A program made the position numbers and the translations under genes. Of a DNA stretch of 64,000 nucleotides, positions 1 to 8,304 are shown piece by piece; position 1 is the first letter of the stretch, and the number at the start of each line of letters is the position of its first letter. The stretch spans positions 1,798,001 to 1,862,000 of the forward strand of contig AP023240.1 of NCBI GenBank assembly GCA_016592635.1. The letters run 5' to 3'. The stretch comes from Methyloprofundus sp. Its GTDB lineage: Bacteria > Pseudomonadota > Gammaproteobacteria > Methylococcales > Methylomonadaceae. The notes under the pieces were generated by a model that was not told where the DNA came from, ran no database searches, and saw nothing but the letters and a program-made list of their open reading frames with translations.

Positions 1-61
1 TGTTTGTTCTTCGATTTGTACAACTTTATTAGTAGGTTTGGCAACTTTTTTTAAATAATTA

Positions 62-1027
62 TTAAGGGGTATGAATATTTACACTTAAGCTGTTAATAGC
101 ATCAAGCCAAACATTTTTTTTACCTTCGTTACTTAAACAACCGATTAAAGCTGAAACAAAGTCTTTACGAAGATCACCTAATGAGTTTAGCGCTTCATTA
201 TTTTCCCTGTTTTTTAAGCCAATATAGAAGTATTTCGTTCCTTTAGCTGGGTCTGGTTGTTCTTGAGGTGGAGTAAACGGATCAAATGCGCTAAAAGATA
301 CGGAAACTAAGGAGTGAAAATAACCACTAGGAATACGAGATTCAGTAAACATACTACTTTCTGTAAAAAGACATGATTCGTGTTCAGGGTTTGTTATCGC
401 ATCAATCATACCGTTTAAAATAGTTGTTTTACCACAACCATTACGCCCGATAAAAGCATGAATATTTGTGCTTGGAATTGAGCCTACTTTAACTTTAAAT
501 GGTATTTTTAGGTCACAAAAACCATCTAAACCTTGTCTAACAAAATTGAAATCAAAATCAGATAACTCTGCAAGGCCGTCTAATACTCTAGAGAACTGGC
601 CATGCACATCGGATAACGTTACCCCACGAAAAAGAGAGGTATTTAAGACTTCTTCATCTTCAATGCCTTTTATTTTTTCTGGTTTATAAACAATATCTTC
701 TAAAGCAGTTAATATGTCTTGCTTTAATTCGGGGTCTAGCTTATTTAAATTTTTGTAATATTCGGAATCAATTCCTAATGAAAAATATTGATCATTTAAA
801 AGTGAAAACCCTTTACCTAATGTTTTGTATGTATCTTTATCAGTCGTTTGTCCTTTAAAAGCTATCTTTACATTGCCAATTTTATGTTCTTTTCCTATCG
901 CATCAAAGACAGTTAAATAAAACATTGTAATGAAAGAGTAATCATTCCAATAATCCACATCTAAGTAAGCAGTATTTATACTTGTAGGGGGGTTGTGTTC
1001 ATTTTTATCTAAAACTACAAAATCCAT
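62..1027 (-). CDS. AAA/ABC-type ATPase, apparently truncated or frameshifted
   Basis: The 321-residue product has a P-loop GRNGCGKT at residues 194-201, preceded by FIGRNG, as in SMC/ABC-like AAA ATPases. About 190 residues of uncharacterised N-terminal sequence come before it. Only about 120 residues follow the P-loop, so the ABC signature and Walker B region expected of this family are missing. The frame ends in two consecutive TAA codons at about 58-64. The neighbouring frame (starting one base into the CAT codon just before) is open to base 1, reading roughly IPLNNYLKKV. I infer a frameshift or real truncation, with the rest of the gene left of the window. An ATG at 1027 preceded by GAGGG supports the start. 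Many such ATPases act in phage defence, but nothing here proves that. Confidence 0.6.
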   Translation of the reverse strand: MDFVVLDKNEHNPPTSINTAYLDVDYWNDYSFITMFYLTVFDAIGKEHKIGNVKIAFKGQTTDKDTYKTLGKGFSLLNDQYFSLGIDSEYYKNLNKLDPELKQDILTALEDIVYKPEKIKGIEDEEVLNTSLFRGVTLSDVHGQFSRVLDGLAELSDFDFNFVRQGLDGFCDLKIPFKVKVGSIPSTNIHAFIGRNGCGKTTILNGMIDAITNPEHESCLFTESSMFTESRIPSGYFHSLVSVSFSAFDPFTPPQEQPDPAKGTKYFYIGLKNRENNEALNSLGDLRKDFVSALIGCLSNEGKKNVWLDAINSLSVNIHTP

Positions 1028-1508
1028 CTATACATTCCCTCATAAAACGTATTAACAAAATCCTTTAATTTTTCAGTTTGTATTTTTTTAAGGACAGACA
1101 CTTGATGATTGACAAGTTTTGGTTTCATACATGGTAGTGGCTATTGGCTCGGTACGAGCATTTAACATTATTATTAACAGGAACACTTTCCCTGATATCC
1201 TAGATATTCACCGACAAATCAGGAGTGTTTTACCTGATATTAATATCAGGTAGCTTTGACCTGTTTCCCCACGGTATTGGTCGTAAAATCAGGAATATTT
1301 GCCTGCTATCCAAATTATCCTGTCAAATTTACCTGATAAGTTGATATTACCTGCTTAATCAGGAATTCTAGCAAAATAAATTAACTGCCACCTTAATTCT
1401 TTTGTGATTTTCTGTCAATTCAAAAAAATCAAAGGAGTATAGTCAAAGACAAATAGAGCTAGAAAAATTAGCTCACTATTGGCCTGTACAGGGGCTGGTT
1501 AAAATACC
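1028..1508. other. intergenic region, 481 bases, no gene
   Basis: I find no convincing coding sequence here. It lies downstream of the fabG-like gene and upstream of the ATPase gene, both on the minus strand. Its only clear content is the CCTGAT/ATCAGG motif cluster described separately. Confidence 0.7.
1191..1363. repeat. cluster of CCTGAT/ATCAGG motifs with a 22-bp palindrome
   Basis: Seven exact copies of CCTGAT or its complement ATCAGG occur in 173 bases: 1191, 1218, 1233, 1245, 1288, 1332 and 1358. The pair at 1233/1245 lies inside a perfect 22-bp palindrome at 1231-1252 with arms TACCTGATAT and a TA centre. Other degenerate copies (CCTGCT) lie between. The position, 5' to the ATPase gene, would suit an operator or other multi-site protein-binding region. 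Function is unknown. Confidence 0.6.
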
Positions 1509-2228
1509 TTAAGCCATTGCCCCATTAATATTAATAATTTGGCCAGAAATATAACTCGCATCGTCAGAGCATAAAAAGGCAGCAAGGGCGGCTACTTCTT
1601 CAGGCTTTCCTGCACGTTTCATCGGTACGATATTTTTGATGGCTTGTGCATCGAAGCTATTTTCAGTCATATTGCCTTGAATAATGCCAGGGGCAATGGC
1701 ATTGACCGTTATTTTGCGTGAGGCAAGTTCTTGCGCAAGGGACTTAGTTGCCCCCTGTAAGGCGGCTTTGGCGGCAGAATAATTACATTGACCACGATTA
1801 CCCATTACGCCTGCAACTGATGACATGTTGATAATGCGCCCCCAGCGACTTTGAATCATGGGCATTAGCAAGGGTTGGGTGACATTATAAAAACCATGTA
1901 GAGAGACATCGATGACATCAGTCCAGTTTTGACGACTCATACCGACTAAAGGAGCATCACGATGAATACCTGCATTATTGATAATGATTTGAATCAATCC
2001 AGATTCAGATAGTTGTTTTACTGCGTCTTCGGTTGCTTGTGCATCGCAAACATCAAAAGCAATGGCTTCAGCGGAACCACCTTGTTGTTTGATGTTGTCG
2101 GCGAGTTGTTGGGCCTTGTCAAAATTATGATTGCTATGCACAATTACGTGGATGTCATTTTGTGCGAGGCGAGTGCAGATGGCGGAGCCTATATCGCCAC
2201 TGCCGCCGGTAATAAGTGCTTTTTTCAT
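1509..2228 (-). CDS. 3-oxoacyl-ACP reductase (FabG/ApeQ-like ketoreductase)
   Basis: A 239-residue classical short-chain dehydrogenase/reductase. It has the nucleotide-binding TGGSGDIG at residues 7-14, NNAG near 84-87, and a catalytic triad S137, Y150, K154. The C-terminus AAFLCSDDASYISGQIININGAMA is typical of FabG. It would reduce the beta-ketoacyl-ACP made by the cluster ketosynthase. Its ATG overlaps the TGA of the upstream dehydratase gene (ATGA), so the two are translationally coupled. It is the last gene of the minus-strand arm of the biosynthetic cluster. A primary-metabolism fabG would normally sit with fabD/acpP, so I assign this copy to the cluster. Confidence 0.88.
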   Translation of the reverse strand: MKKALITGGSGDIGSAICTRLAQNDIHVIVHSNHNFDKAQQLADNIKQQGGSAEAIAFDVCDAQATEDAVKQLSESGLIQIIINNAGIHRDAPLVGMSRQNWTDVIDVSLHGFYNVTQPLLMPMIQSRWGRIINMSSVAGVMGNRGQCNYSAAKAALQGATKSLAQELASRKITVNAIAPGIIQGNMTENSFDAQAIKNIVPMKRAGKPEEVAALAAFLCSDDASYISGQIININGAMA

Positions 2229-2662
2229 GGTTGGGTATGAATAACGGTTGCTCGGGCATCGAGTAATAAAGTGTCGTGACTGTCAGTGATGCGAAATGAA
2301 TAGACAGCGCCATTTTCAATTTTTAATTCGGCGCATGCTTCTATAAATAGAGTGCCGGTAATGTTATCTAGATTATCAATATGGAAGTGCGCACCGCGGA
2401 CAGCGGCTAAAAACCCTGGTGAGGATTTGCCGGAGAGTAAGCCGCCGTGGATGGCCATGGATTGCGCACCATATTCAATAAGATGCATGGCAGAGATACT
2501 ATCATTTAAACGCAGTGGGTTGTCACTGGCTAAGTGTGATTGGGTGGTGCAGTTAATTTGTTTGTTACTCCATGAATCCACTTGATCAATTAGCATCATT
2601 GATCCCGCATGCGGAATCAAGTGGGCAAATTCTGTTTGATTCAGCACTTTATTGTTCATCAT
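2225..2662 (-). CDS. 3-hydroxyacyl-ACP dehydratase (hotdog fold, ApeP/FabZ-like)
   Basis: About 145 residues. A conserved His in LIPHAGSMMLID and an acidic residue in MHLIEYGAQSMAIH match the two active-site segments of FabA/FabZ-like and APE-cluster dehydratases. It should dehydrate beta-hydroxyacyl-ACP and so create the double bonds of a polyene. The frame extends to an ATG at 2677, but that start overlaps the upstream gene by 29 bases. The ATGs at 2662 or 2659 overlap by 14 or 11 bases and look more natural. The 3' end overlaps the ketoreductase start by 4 bases. Confidence 0.82.
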   Translation of the reverse strand: MMNNKVLNQTEFAHLIPHAGSMMLIDQVDSWSNKQINCTTQSHLASDNPLRLNDSISAMHLIEYGAQSMAIHGGLLSGKSSPGFLAAVRGAHFHIDNLDNITGTLFIEACAELKIENGAVYSFRITDSHDTLLLDARATVIHTQP

Positions 2663-3560
2663 TTTGCCAGTAGTCATAAAAGTTAAACCAGTTATAGGGC
2701 GTTTCCAGCATTTGTTTTTCTAGTATATCGACGTATTTTTGCGTATAAGCTTGTATGTCTGCTTGTCTGGTTTTGCGGTTGAGTATCACTTGTTCAGCGA
2801 GTAATTCAAAGTGAATTTTATAGCGATTGCCGCCTAAGTAAACTCCGAAAAATACGATAAGCGGTACCTTTAATGCTGATGCGATCAGAATAGGTGCAGT
2901 AGACATTTTAACGGGGTCACCTAATAAGGTGCAATTGACGGTTTTGTCCTTACCATCGCCCATAATACGGTCACCTAGCAGACCAACGGTGGTGCCGGTA
3001 TCAATGGCTTCTTTTACTTTTAACAGACCACTAGGTGAGCCATCTAAAGTGATGAGTGTATCGGCTACATCAGCATTCAGGGTGTTGAGAATTTGCACCA
3101 TCATCGGTGCTTGGTCTTCATACATTAAAATTTTGATAGGCAAGGGGTAATTACTGACTGCGTAGCTGCGTAAAACTTCAAAACTACCGATGTGGCTGCC
3201 TAATAACAGACAGCCGATACCATCCTTACTGTATGTTAAGGGAATATTTTCTGCAGGGAAAGTAATATCTAATTTTGCAAATTGCCCCGTGAGTAAATAT
3301 ACTCGATCTAGAATGGTCGAGGCGAATGCATGTATATGTTTGGCGCTATCCTGCCAAGTTGCTTTGCGTTTTAAGACGCGGGTTAGGTATTGCAGTGATG
3401 CTTGGCGTTGTGGTTTAGCGAACAATAAAAAATAGCCAGTTATCGGATAAAGCAGTAAGCGTGCGGCTGGGCGGCCTAAATGTAAGGCAATCCAGCGAAT
3501 GGCTTCTAGTGCCAATGGAGTGCTGCGTTCTTTACTATCTTGCCAGTGCTTGTTAGTCAT
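2649..3560 (-). CDS. lysophospholipid acyltransferase family protein (HtrB/LpxL-like)
   Basis: About 303 residues. The sequence GCLLLGSHIGSFEVLRSYA matches the H-x4-D/E acyltransferase motif region of the lipid A acyltransferase family, with LLGDRIMGDGKD further on. Such enzymes are regular members of aryl-polyene clusters, where they are thought to help attach the polyene to a lipid or glycolipid anchor at the inner membrane. The frame starts at 3584, but the ATG at 3560 overlaps the preceding stop by only 8 bases and is preferred. It is coupled to the neighbouring genes on both sides. Confidence 0.8.
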   Translation of the reverse strand: MTNKHWQDSKERSTPLALEAIRWIALHLGRPAARLLLYPITGYFLLFAKPQRQASLQYLTRVLKRKATWQDSAKHIHAFASTILDRVYLLTGQFAKLDITFPAENIPLTYSKDGIGCLLLGSHIGSFEVLRSYAVSNYPLPIKILMYEDQAPMMVQILNTLNADVADTLITLDGSPSGLLKVKEAIDTGTTVGLLGDRIMGDGKDKTVNCTLLGDPVKMSTAPILIASALKVPLIVFFGVYLGGNRYKIHFELLAEQVILNRKTRQADIQAYTQKYVDILEKQMLETPYNWFNFYDYWQNDEQ

Positions 3561-5184
3561 GAGCTGGCTCTGCTTTGGCGGCAATAATAAAAGTGCCTGT
3601 CACTAGTGATTGTGTGTTTCGTGTACAAGTAAATTTGATATGCTGTGCCGATGATTGGGTAAGGGATACGCTGAAGTTCTCTTCCGGAAGCAGTGGGTGG
3701 AGAAATTTTGCCTGTGTTAAGGTGATAATCCGATCATCGGGAAAGCTTGCTAAGAGTTGTTGTTGTACATAATTTAAAATAACGACACCCGGTACAATCG
3801 GGTTACCTGGGAAATGTCCCGTTAAGCAAGGGTGTGTCGCTGGTATGCGATAGGACTGTTTATTAGCCTGCATTTGTTGGATCCGTATTAGTTGGTCTAG
3901 TTCTGTTTTACGTAGTTTACCCATATCATTTCGTGGTAAGGCAGTAACAGGGTATATGGCACGTGGTAAAAAGACGGGGTCTATCACCTGTTTCAAGTGC
4001 TCTATAATGATTTTTTTGGAGAGCTTACTCACAACTAAAGCAGAGAGTCGCTCATTATTGCTGTGAAAAAACACGCCATCTTCAATGCCGTTAATTTGAG
4101 TTAGTTGTTGGTTTAAATTGTGCAATGACGCTCTTTTGCCCGCGATTTTAATTAAATCTGCCGCACGCCCGAGTAAGCTGAAATTCCCGTTATTATCAAT
4201 AGAAAAAGTGTCATCTAAAGTAAGTGGGCTAGCAATATGTCCACCTTGTAAAACAAATTGTTCCTTGTATTGCAGGAGTTGAATACTTGCATAAGGTTGC
4301 CATTGCGAAGTTTTGCTAGGTTGGCGTGAAGCAAATGATAAGGTTTCGGTACTGCCTAATAATTCATATAGCGGGGCTTGTAAGTGTTGCTCAATTTGCT
4401 GTGCAAGTACTGTTTCCATCGGCGCAGTTGAGGAAAGAATAAATTTTATTGGGCTCCACTGGGTTTGTGTTTGGCTGCAAGTTTTTAAGTGTCGTGGGGT
4501 GGATACCAGTATTTTTTCTGTTTGTATCTCTGCGAGAGTATTCGCTATATCTTCAGGGTAAAAAGGCCGGCTATTATGCAATATCATTTGCGAAAATAAG
4601 ACCCAAAAAAATGAGGTTTCCAAGCCATACATATGCTGCATGGGAACAGTTGATAGCAGGGTTATTTTTTGATTTTGTAATGTTAGTTGCTGTAGTGCCA
4701 ATTCAGCGGAACGTTGGAATTCACGCCACGTTTTGGTGATTGCTTTGGGTTTGCCAGTGCTGCCGGAGGTAAAGGAGATAGATAAAGGGCGATCAATGTC
4801 TATTTGTGGGCAAGGGTTTGTACTTTTTGCTAGTAAGGCATGGCTGATATGAAAGTCGACCTTAGCTTTATTGTCACCTAAAGTGTAACTATCAGGGTAA
4901 TTTACACTTAAATCAATTAAAGTTTTCGCTGTTTGGTTGGATGGTAATAATGATATTTGTTGGCGTATGCACACTGCCAGGTAAGCAACAATAAAAAGGT
5001 AGCGGTCTTGGCAAAGGTTGATAGCGTAGTTTTTTGCCGGAAGTTGCTTGCTGAGGGAAACTGCATGGCTCAATAAATCAAGGCGGCTGACGACATTGCC
5101 TTCCGATAAAATGCAAAAGTCGTTATCTAAAGTGTTTTGGAACAAGTCACATAGTGAAGTATGCAGAGGAGTGATGCTGGTCAA
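3553..5184 (-). CDS. acyl-adenylate ligase fused to a C-terminal dehydratase domain
   Basis: 543 residues with two domains. Residues about 1-440 are an AMP-forming ligase: P-loop FTSGSTGKPKAITK near 138-151, LLGSTE as motif A5, and a C-terminal LPRNDMGKLRKTELD lysine motif. Residues about 447-543 are a hotdog dehydratase/thioesterase-like domain with GHFPGNPIVPGVVIL. In APE clusters the ligase (ApeH type) and the dehydratase (ApeI type) are usually adjacent genes or a fusion of this kind. It would load an acyl or aryl starter onto an ACP and dehydrate intermediates. It is the first gene of the minus-strand operon and is divergent from the halogenase-like gene at 5457. Confidence 0.85.
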   Translation of the reverse strand: MTSITPLHTSLCDLFQNTLDNDFCILSEGNVVSRLDLLSHAVSLSKQLPAKNYAINLCQDRYLFIVAYLAVCIRQQISLLPSNQTAKTLIDLSVNYPDSYTLGDNKAKVDFHISHALLAKSTNPCPQIDIDRPLSISFTSGSTGKPKAITKTWREFQRSAELALQQLTLQNQKITLLSTVPMQHMYGLETSFFWVLFSQMILHNSRPFYPEDIANTLAEIQTEKILVSTPRHLKTCSQTQTQWSPIKFILSSTAPMETVLAQQIEQHLQAPLYELLGSTETLSFASRQPSKTSQWQPYASIQLLQYKEQFVLQGGHIASPLTLDDTFSIDNNGNFSLLGRAADLIKIAGKRASLHNLNQQLTQINGIEDGVFFHSNNERLSALVVSKLSKKIIIEHLKQVIDPVFLPRAIYPVTALPRNDMGKLRKTELDQLIRIQQMQANKQSYRIPATHPCLTGHFPGNPIVPGVVILNYVQQQLLASFPDDRIITLTQAKFLHPLLPEENFSVSLTQSSAQHIKFTCTRNTQSLVTGTFIIAAKAEPAHD

Positions 5185-5456
5185 TGGTGGCGTTGATTCA
5201 TATAAATAGGTGATGGTAACCCGATATTTTAGCTGTTCGGTACGCCTTTATTCAAGTGATATAACTTCTTTTTTACTAGTAGTCAGTTTATAATTTGCCA
5301 GTTGTTTTTATTGCAATGCCTTTTAGGCTAGCTTCAAAATATCCCTCTTGGGAGAAAACAAACCCATGACTTAAGATCATTGGTGTTTACTTTTCTATGG
5401 AAAAATAGAGCCTTATAAAATCTGGAATTTTTAAAAGTAATAGGAACTAAAAATTT
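5185..5456. promoter_or_regulatory. divergent intergenic promoter region of the biosynthetic cluster
   Basis: These 272 bases separate the minus-strand arm (ligase-dehydratase onward) from the long plus-strand arm, so promoters for both must lie here or be shared. A TATAAT hexamer is at 5289-5294 on the plus strand, but I see no good -35 at the right distance. A GGAACT ribosome-binding-like stretch precedes the 5457 ATG. No regulator gene is present in the cluster. Confidence 0.4.
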
Positions 5457-6698
5457 ATGCCAGCAAACAAAAATATTGCCATTTTAGGGGGTGGGCCAGC
5501 TGCCACTACATTGGCTATTCGTCTGTGCAAACAAGACTATAAGGTTGTTATCTTTGCTACTCCTGAGCGTGCACCTATTTTGGTAGGTGAGTCTTTGGTG
5601 CCTATGATTGTGCCTATGTTGCAAGATCTTGGTATTGAGCAGGAAGTGGCTGCGTATAGTATCTATAAACCTGGTGCCTGTTTTACTTATAATGCAGATG
5701 AAATTTTTCAGTTTCGCTTTGATGAAACGCCAAGTGACTTACCGTCTTATGCTTATAATGTCCCTAGGGGTAAGTTTAATAAAACTTTGCTAGATGCGGC
5801 ATTAAAGGCGGGTGCTAAGCTTGTGGAGCGTAAAGTTGTCCTGAGCGGGATTGCAAATACTGAGCATATTAAGTTAGATGATGACTCATTACGTGCAGCA
5901 GGTGGTTTTTGGGATGCTGGTGAGCCAGATTTAATTGTGGATGCAGCAGGGCGGGTAAATTTAATCGGGCGTTTGCTGGATATTCCTATGCAAAAAGGGT
6001 CACGTCAAGATATAGCTTTATTTGCGCATGTGGATAAAACCGAGTTGGTTGATCCGGGTTATGTACATAATGATCGTATGGATCGAGGCTGGTGTTGGCG
6101 AATTCCATTGCCTAATAAGGTTTCCTTAGGTTATGTGGTGCCAGAAAGTTATGCCATGCAACATGGTAATACGCCTGAAGAACAATATGACAGCTTATTA
6201 AAAAACGATAGTGTTTTACGTAAGTTGGCACCCCATGCACAGCGAGTAACCTCGGTATTGCGCTTTAATAATTATCAATCAATTTCAACGCGCCATTGTG
6301 GTGGTAACTGGGTAATGTTAGGTGATGCGGGTGGTTTTGTAGACCCAGTATTTTCTAGTGGGATGCTGATTGCAATGCACAGTGCTAATAAGCTGGCTGA
6401 TACCCTTATTCAGGAGCAGTCGTTGTCTGCTTATGAACTGATTATTAAGCAGCATTTAAATGCATGGTTTGAAATAGTGGATTTTTATTACAATGGCCGC
6501 TTAATGAGCAGTATTAAAGTCGGTATGAGCATGCCTGATAATGCGATTAACCGTTTAATTTATAAATGGGTTAGCAGCCATATTAGTCGTATTTTTAGTG
6601 GTGCAGCAGCAAGTAATCCATTTAGTTTGAAGTTGTTACGGTTTTTAGTTAAATATGGCTTAAAAGATAGAAATCCTGATGTTTATAAAATTAAATAA
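5457..6698 (+). CDS. flavin-dependent halogenase-like FAD oxidoreductase (copy 1)
   Basis: 413 residues. The FAD-binding GGGPAATTLA (11-20) is at the N-terminus, followed by VGESLVP (43-49), a KPGA segment with K71, the halogenase hallmark W-x-W-x-I-P (WCWRIP, 212-217), and GDAGGFVDPVFSSG (289-302). Flavin-dependent halogenases use FADH2 and O2 to make HOCl or HOBr, with a lysine guiding it to an electron-rich ring. The K-x-G placement fits that lysine. The family also contains enzymes that only hydroxylate or reduce, so halogenation is an inference. It heads the plus-strand operon. A flavin reductase partner is not visible nearby. Confidence 0.78.
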   Translation: MPANKNIAILGGGPAATTLAIRLCKQDYKVVIFATPERAPILVGESLVPMIVPMLQDLGIEQEVAAYSIYKPGACFTYNADEIFQFRFDETPSDLPSYAYNVPRGKFNKTLLDAALKAGAKLVERKVVLSGIANTEHIKLDDDSLRAAGGFWDAGEPDLIVDAAGRVNLIGRLLDIPMQKGSRQDIALFAHVDKTELVDPGYVHNDRMDRGWCWRIPLPNKVSLGYVVPESYAMQHGNTPEEQYDSLLKNDSVLRKLAPHAQRVTSVLRFNNYQSISTRHCGGNWVMLGDAGGFVDPVFSSGMLIAMHSANKLADTLIQEQSLSAYELIIKQHLNAWFEIVDFYYNGRLMSSIKVGMSMPDNAINRLIYKWVSSHISRIFSGAAASNPFSLKLLRFLVKYGLKDRNPDVYKIK

Positions 6699-6722
6699 GC
6701 TGTGGCTTAAAGGAATGAATAA

Positions 6723-6995
6723 ATGAGTGCAGCGAAATTAAGTGCTGAAGAAATTGCGGGTCAGTTATGTGGTTTTTTACGTGAGAATGTATTGGCACCC
6801 AACATAGAAGTGACCGCGGATACCGCATTAACCGATATTGGGGTGGATTCCTTTTCTTTGATGGAATTAGTGTTATTTATTGAGCGGCAGTTTGGATTGG
6901 AATTGCCCGCTGAATCTTTAAGTCCAGAAAATATTGCCAGTGTGGCAACGTTGAGTGCTTATTGTGTTAAAAGTTTAAATAGCACTACTGTATGA
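6723..6995 (+). CDS. acyl carrier protein (copy 1)
   Basis: A 90-residue phosphopantetheine carrier. The attachment serine is S43 in IGVDSFSLMELVLFIERQFG, followed by the helix II/III pattern of ACPs. An AAAGGA stretch precedes the ATG. The stop overlaps the ATG of the next gene (ATGA), so it is made together with the condensation-like protein. That gene pairing is repeated at the far end of the cluster. It could carry the starter or a finished chain. Confidence 0.9.
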   Translation: MSAAKLSAEEIAGQLCGFLRENVLAPNIEVTADTALTDIGVDSFSLMELVLFIERQFGLELPAESLSPENIASVATLSAYCVKSLNSTTV

Positions 6996-8299
6996 AGCAG
7001 GAGCATGACTTTCCAAATAGCATGACCCTAAATGGGGCAGATTTTTTTCTGTTGCAACTTGATCACATTATGTGGAAATTAAGTGGCCAACGTAATATTT
7101 GTACCTTTGTGGTCACTTTAGAAGAACGCTTGGAATACGAGGATCTGGAGAAATATCTAGCTGTTAATACTGCTTATCAATGGATATGTCGGCTGCGCCT
7201 GCAAAAAGGCTGGCCGTTTGCTTTAGCTAAATGGGGTTATAACGCTGATTTGGCATTACCTGAAATAGAGCAGTATCAATTGGATCAGCCTGATGCTTTG
7301 CCTACAGGCTTATTAGAACAGCCTTTTAATATCGTCAAACAATCGGCCTTTAAAATCAGTTTAGTGCAGCTTGCTGGTGCTGGCTCGCAATTGGTCTTTA
7401 CTTGGCATCATGCATTGATGGACGCACATGGTGGGGAAATATTTGTGCGTCATTTGGGCGGGGCTGAGGCTATACCAGCAGCAGATTGGCTCACTAATGA
7501 TCAAGGCAGTGTACTACCATTACGTGCACGTGCCGATATTGCCTTGCAGATGAAAGAGTTTTTGTGTCATGTGTCTCGGCTACCATTTATTTCTTTTGCC
7601 AATAAAAAAAAGCTAAAGAAAAATGTACATTACCAAGTGCTGACTTTTAGCGCACAGCAAAGTAAGCTTATTACAGAACGTGCTCGTCAGCATGGGGCAG
7701 GTTTTTTAGTGAGTGCCTTTTATTTGGCAACAACGGCTTATGCGGTTGCTAAAGTACAAAGTAAAAGAGCGCCACTAGAGAGTGATATGTTGGTACCTAT
7801 TCCTTTGGATCGCCGTAAGCGAGGTGTGCAAGCACCTGTGCTAGGCAATCAGGTGACCTTTCTTTTTTATCGCATTCCGCAAGCTGCCTTAGAAAGTATA
7901 GGGTCGTGTGTGACGACATTGATCGCACAAATGAAGGATTTAATGCGCTCTGACAACCCAAGGCATTATCTTATCATGATGGATTTTTTGCGTCGCGTGC
8001 CTGGTTGGTTATATCGGATGCAATTAACCTCGCCGACTAACGGACAAATGGCAAGCTTCCATTATTCTGATACGGGCGATTCATTGGATTTGTATGATCA
8101 ATTATTTGCTTGTACAGTGACCAATGCCATACATTATCCACCCAGTATGTATCCACCTGGCATCACCTTTGTGTTTAGTCGTTACCGTGGTGCGGTGCAG
8201 CTTACCTTGGGGTATATGGAGTCGATACTGACGGATGCCGAGCTTGAACAGCTGTTATCTGAGTTACAGCTTGGTTTATTAGGGGCAGAAAATACATAG
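6992..8299 (+). CDS. condensation-domain-like acyltransferase (copy 1)
   Basis: 435 residues with HHALMDAHG at 139-147, the HHxxxD motif of the NRPS condensation / wax ester synthase / PapA superfamily. VLGNQVTFLFYRIP near 284-297 resembles the second conserved region of these transferases. Enzymes of this group move an acyl chain from a carrier protein to an amine or hydroxyl. Its overlap with an ACP gene suggests that ACP is its donor or acceptor. It is distantly similar in length and plan to the protein at 26574-27899. Confidence 0.72.
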   Translation: MKQEHDFPNSMTLNGADFFLLQLDHIMWKLSGQRNICTFVVTLEERLEYEDLEKYLAVNTAYQWICRLRLQKGWPFALAKWGYNADLALPEIEQYQLDQPDALPTGLLEQPFNIVKQSAFKISLVQLAGAGSQLVFTWHHALMDAHGGEIFVRHLGGAEAIPAADWLTNDQGSVLPLRARADIALQMKEFLCHVSRLPFISFANKKKLKKNVHYQVLTFSAQQSKLITERARQHGAGFLVSAFYLATTAYAVAKVQSKRAPLESDMLVPIPLDRRKRGVQAPVLGNQVTFLFYRIPQAALESIGSCVTTLIAQMKDLMRSDNPRHYLIMMDFLRRVPGWLYRMQLTSPTNGQMASFHYSDTGDSLDLYDQLFACTVTNAIHYPPSMYPPGITFVFSRYRGAVQLTLGYMESILTDAELEQLLSELQLGLLGAENT

Positions 8300-8304
8300 T
8301 CGAT

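Noticed and set aside
1509..2228. fabG as part of the primary fatty-acid operon.
   Set aside because: No fabD, acpP or fabF of primary type is adjacent, and the neighbours are cluster-type genes.
5457..6698. Copy 1 flavoprotein considered as geranylgeranyl reductase.
   Set aside because: The complete WxWxIP motif and the K-x-G segment favour the halogenase group, although the folds are related.
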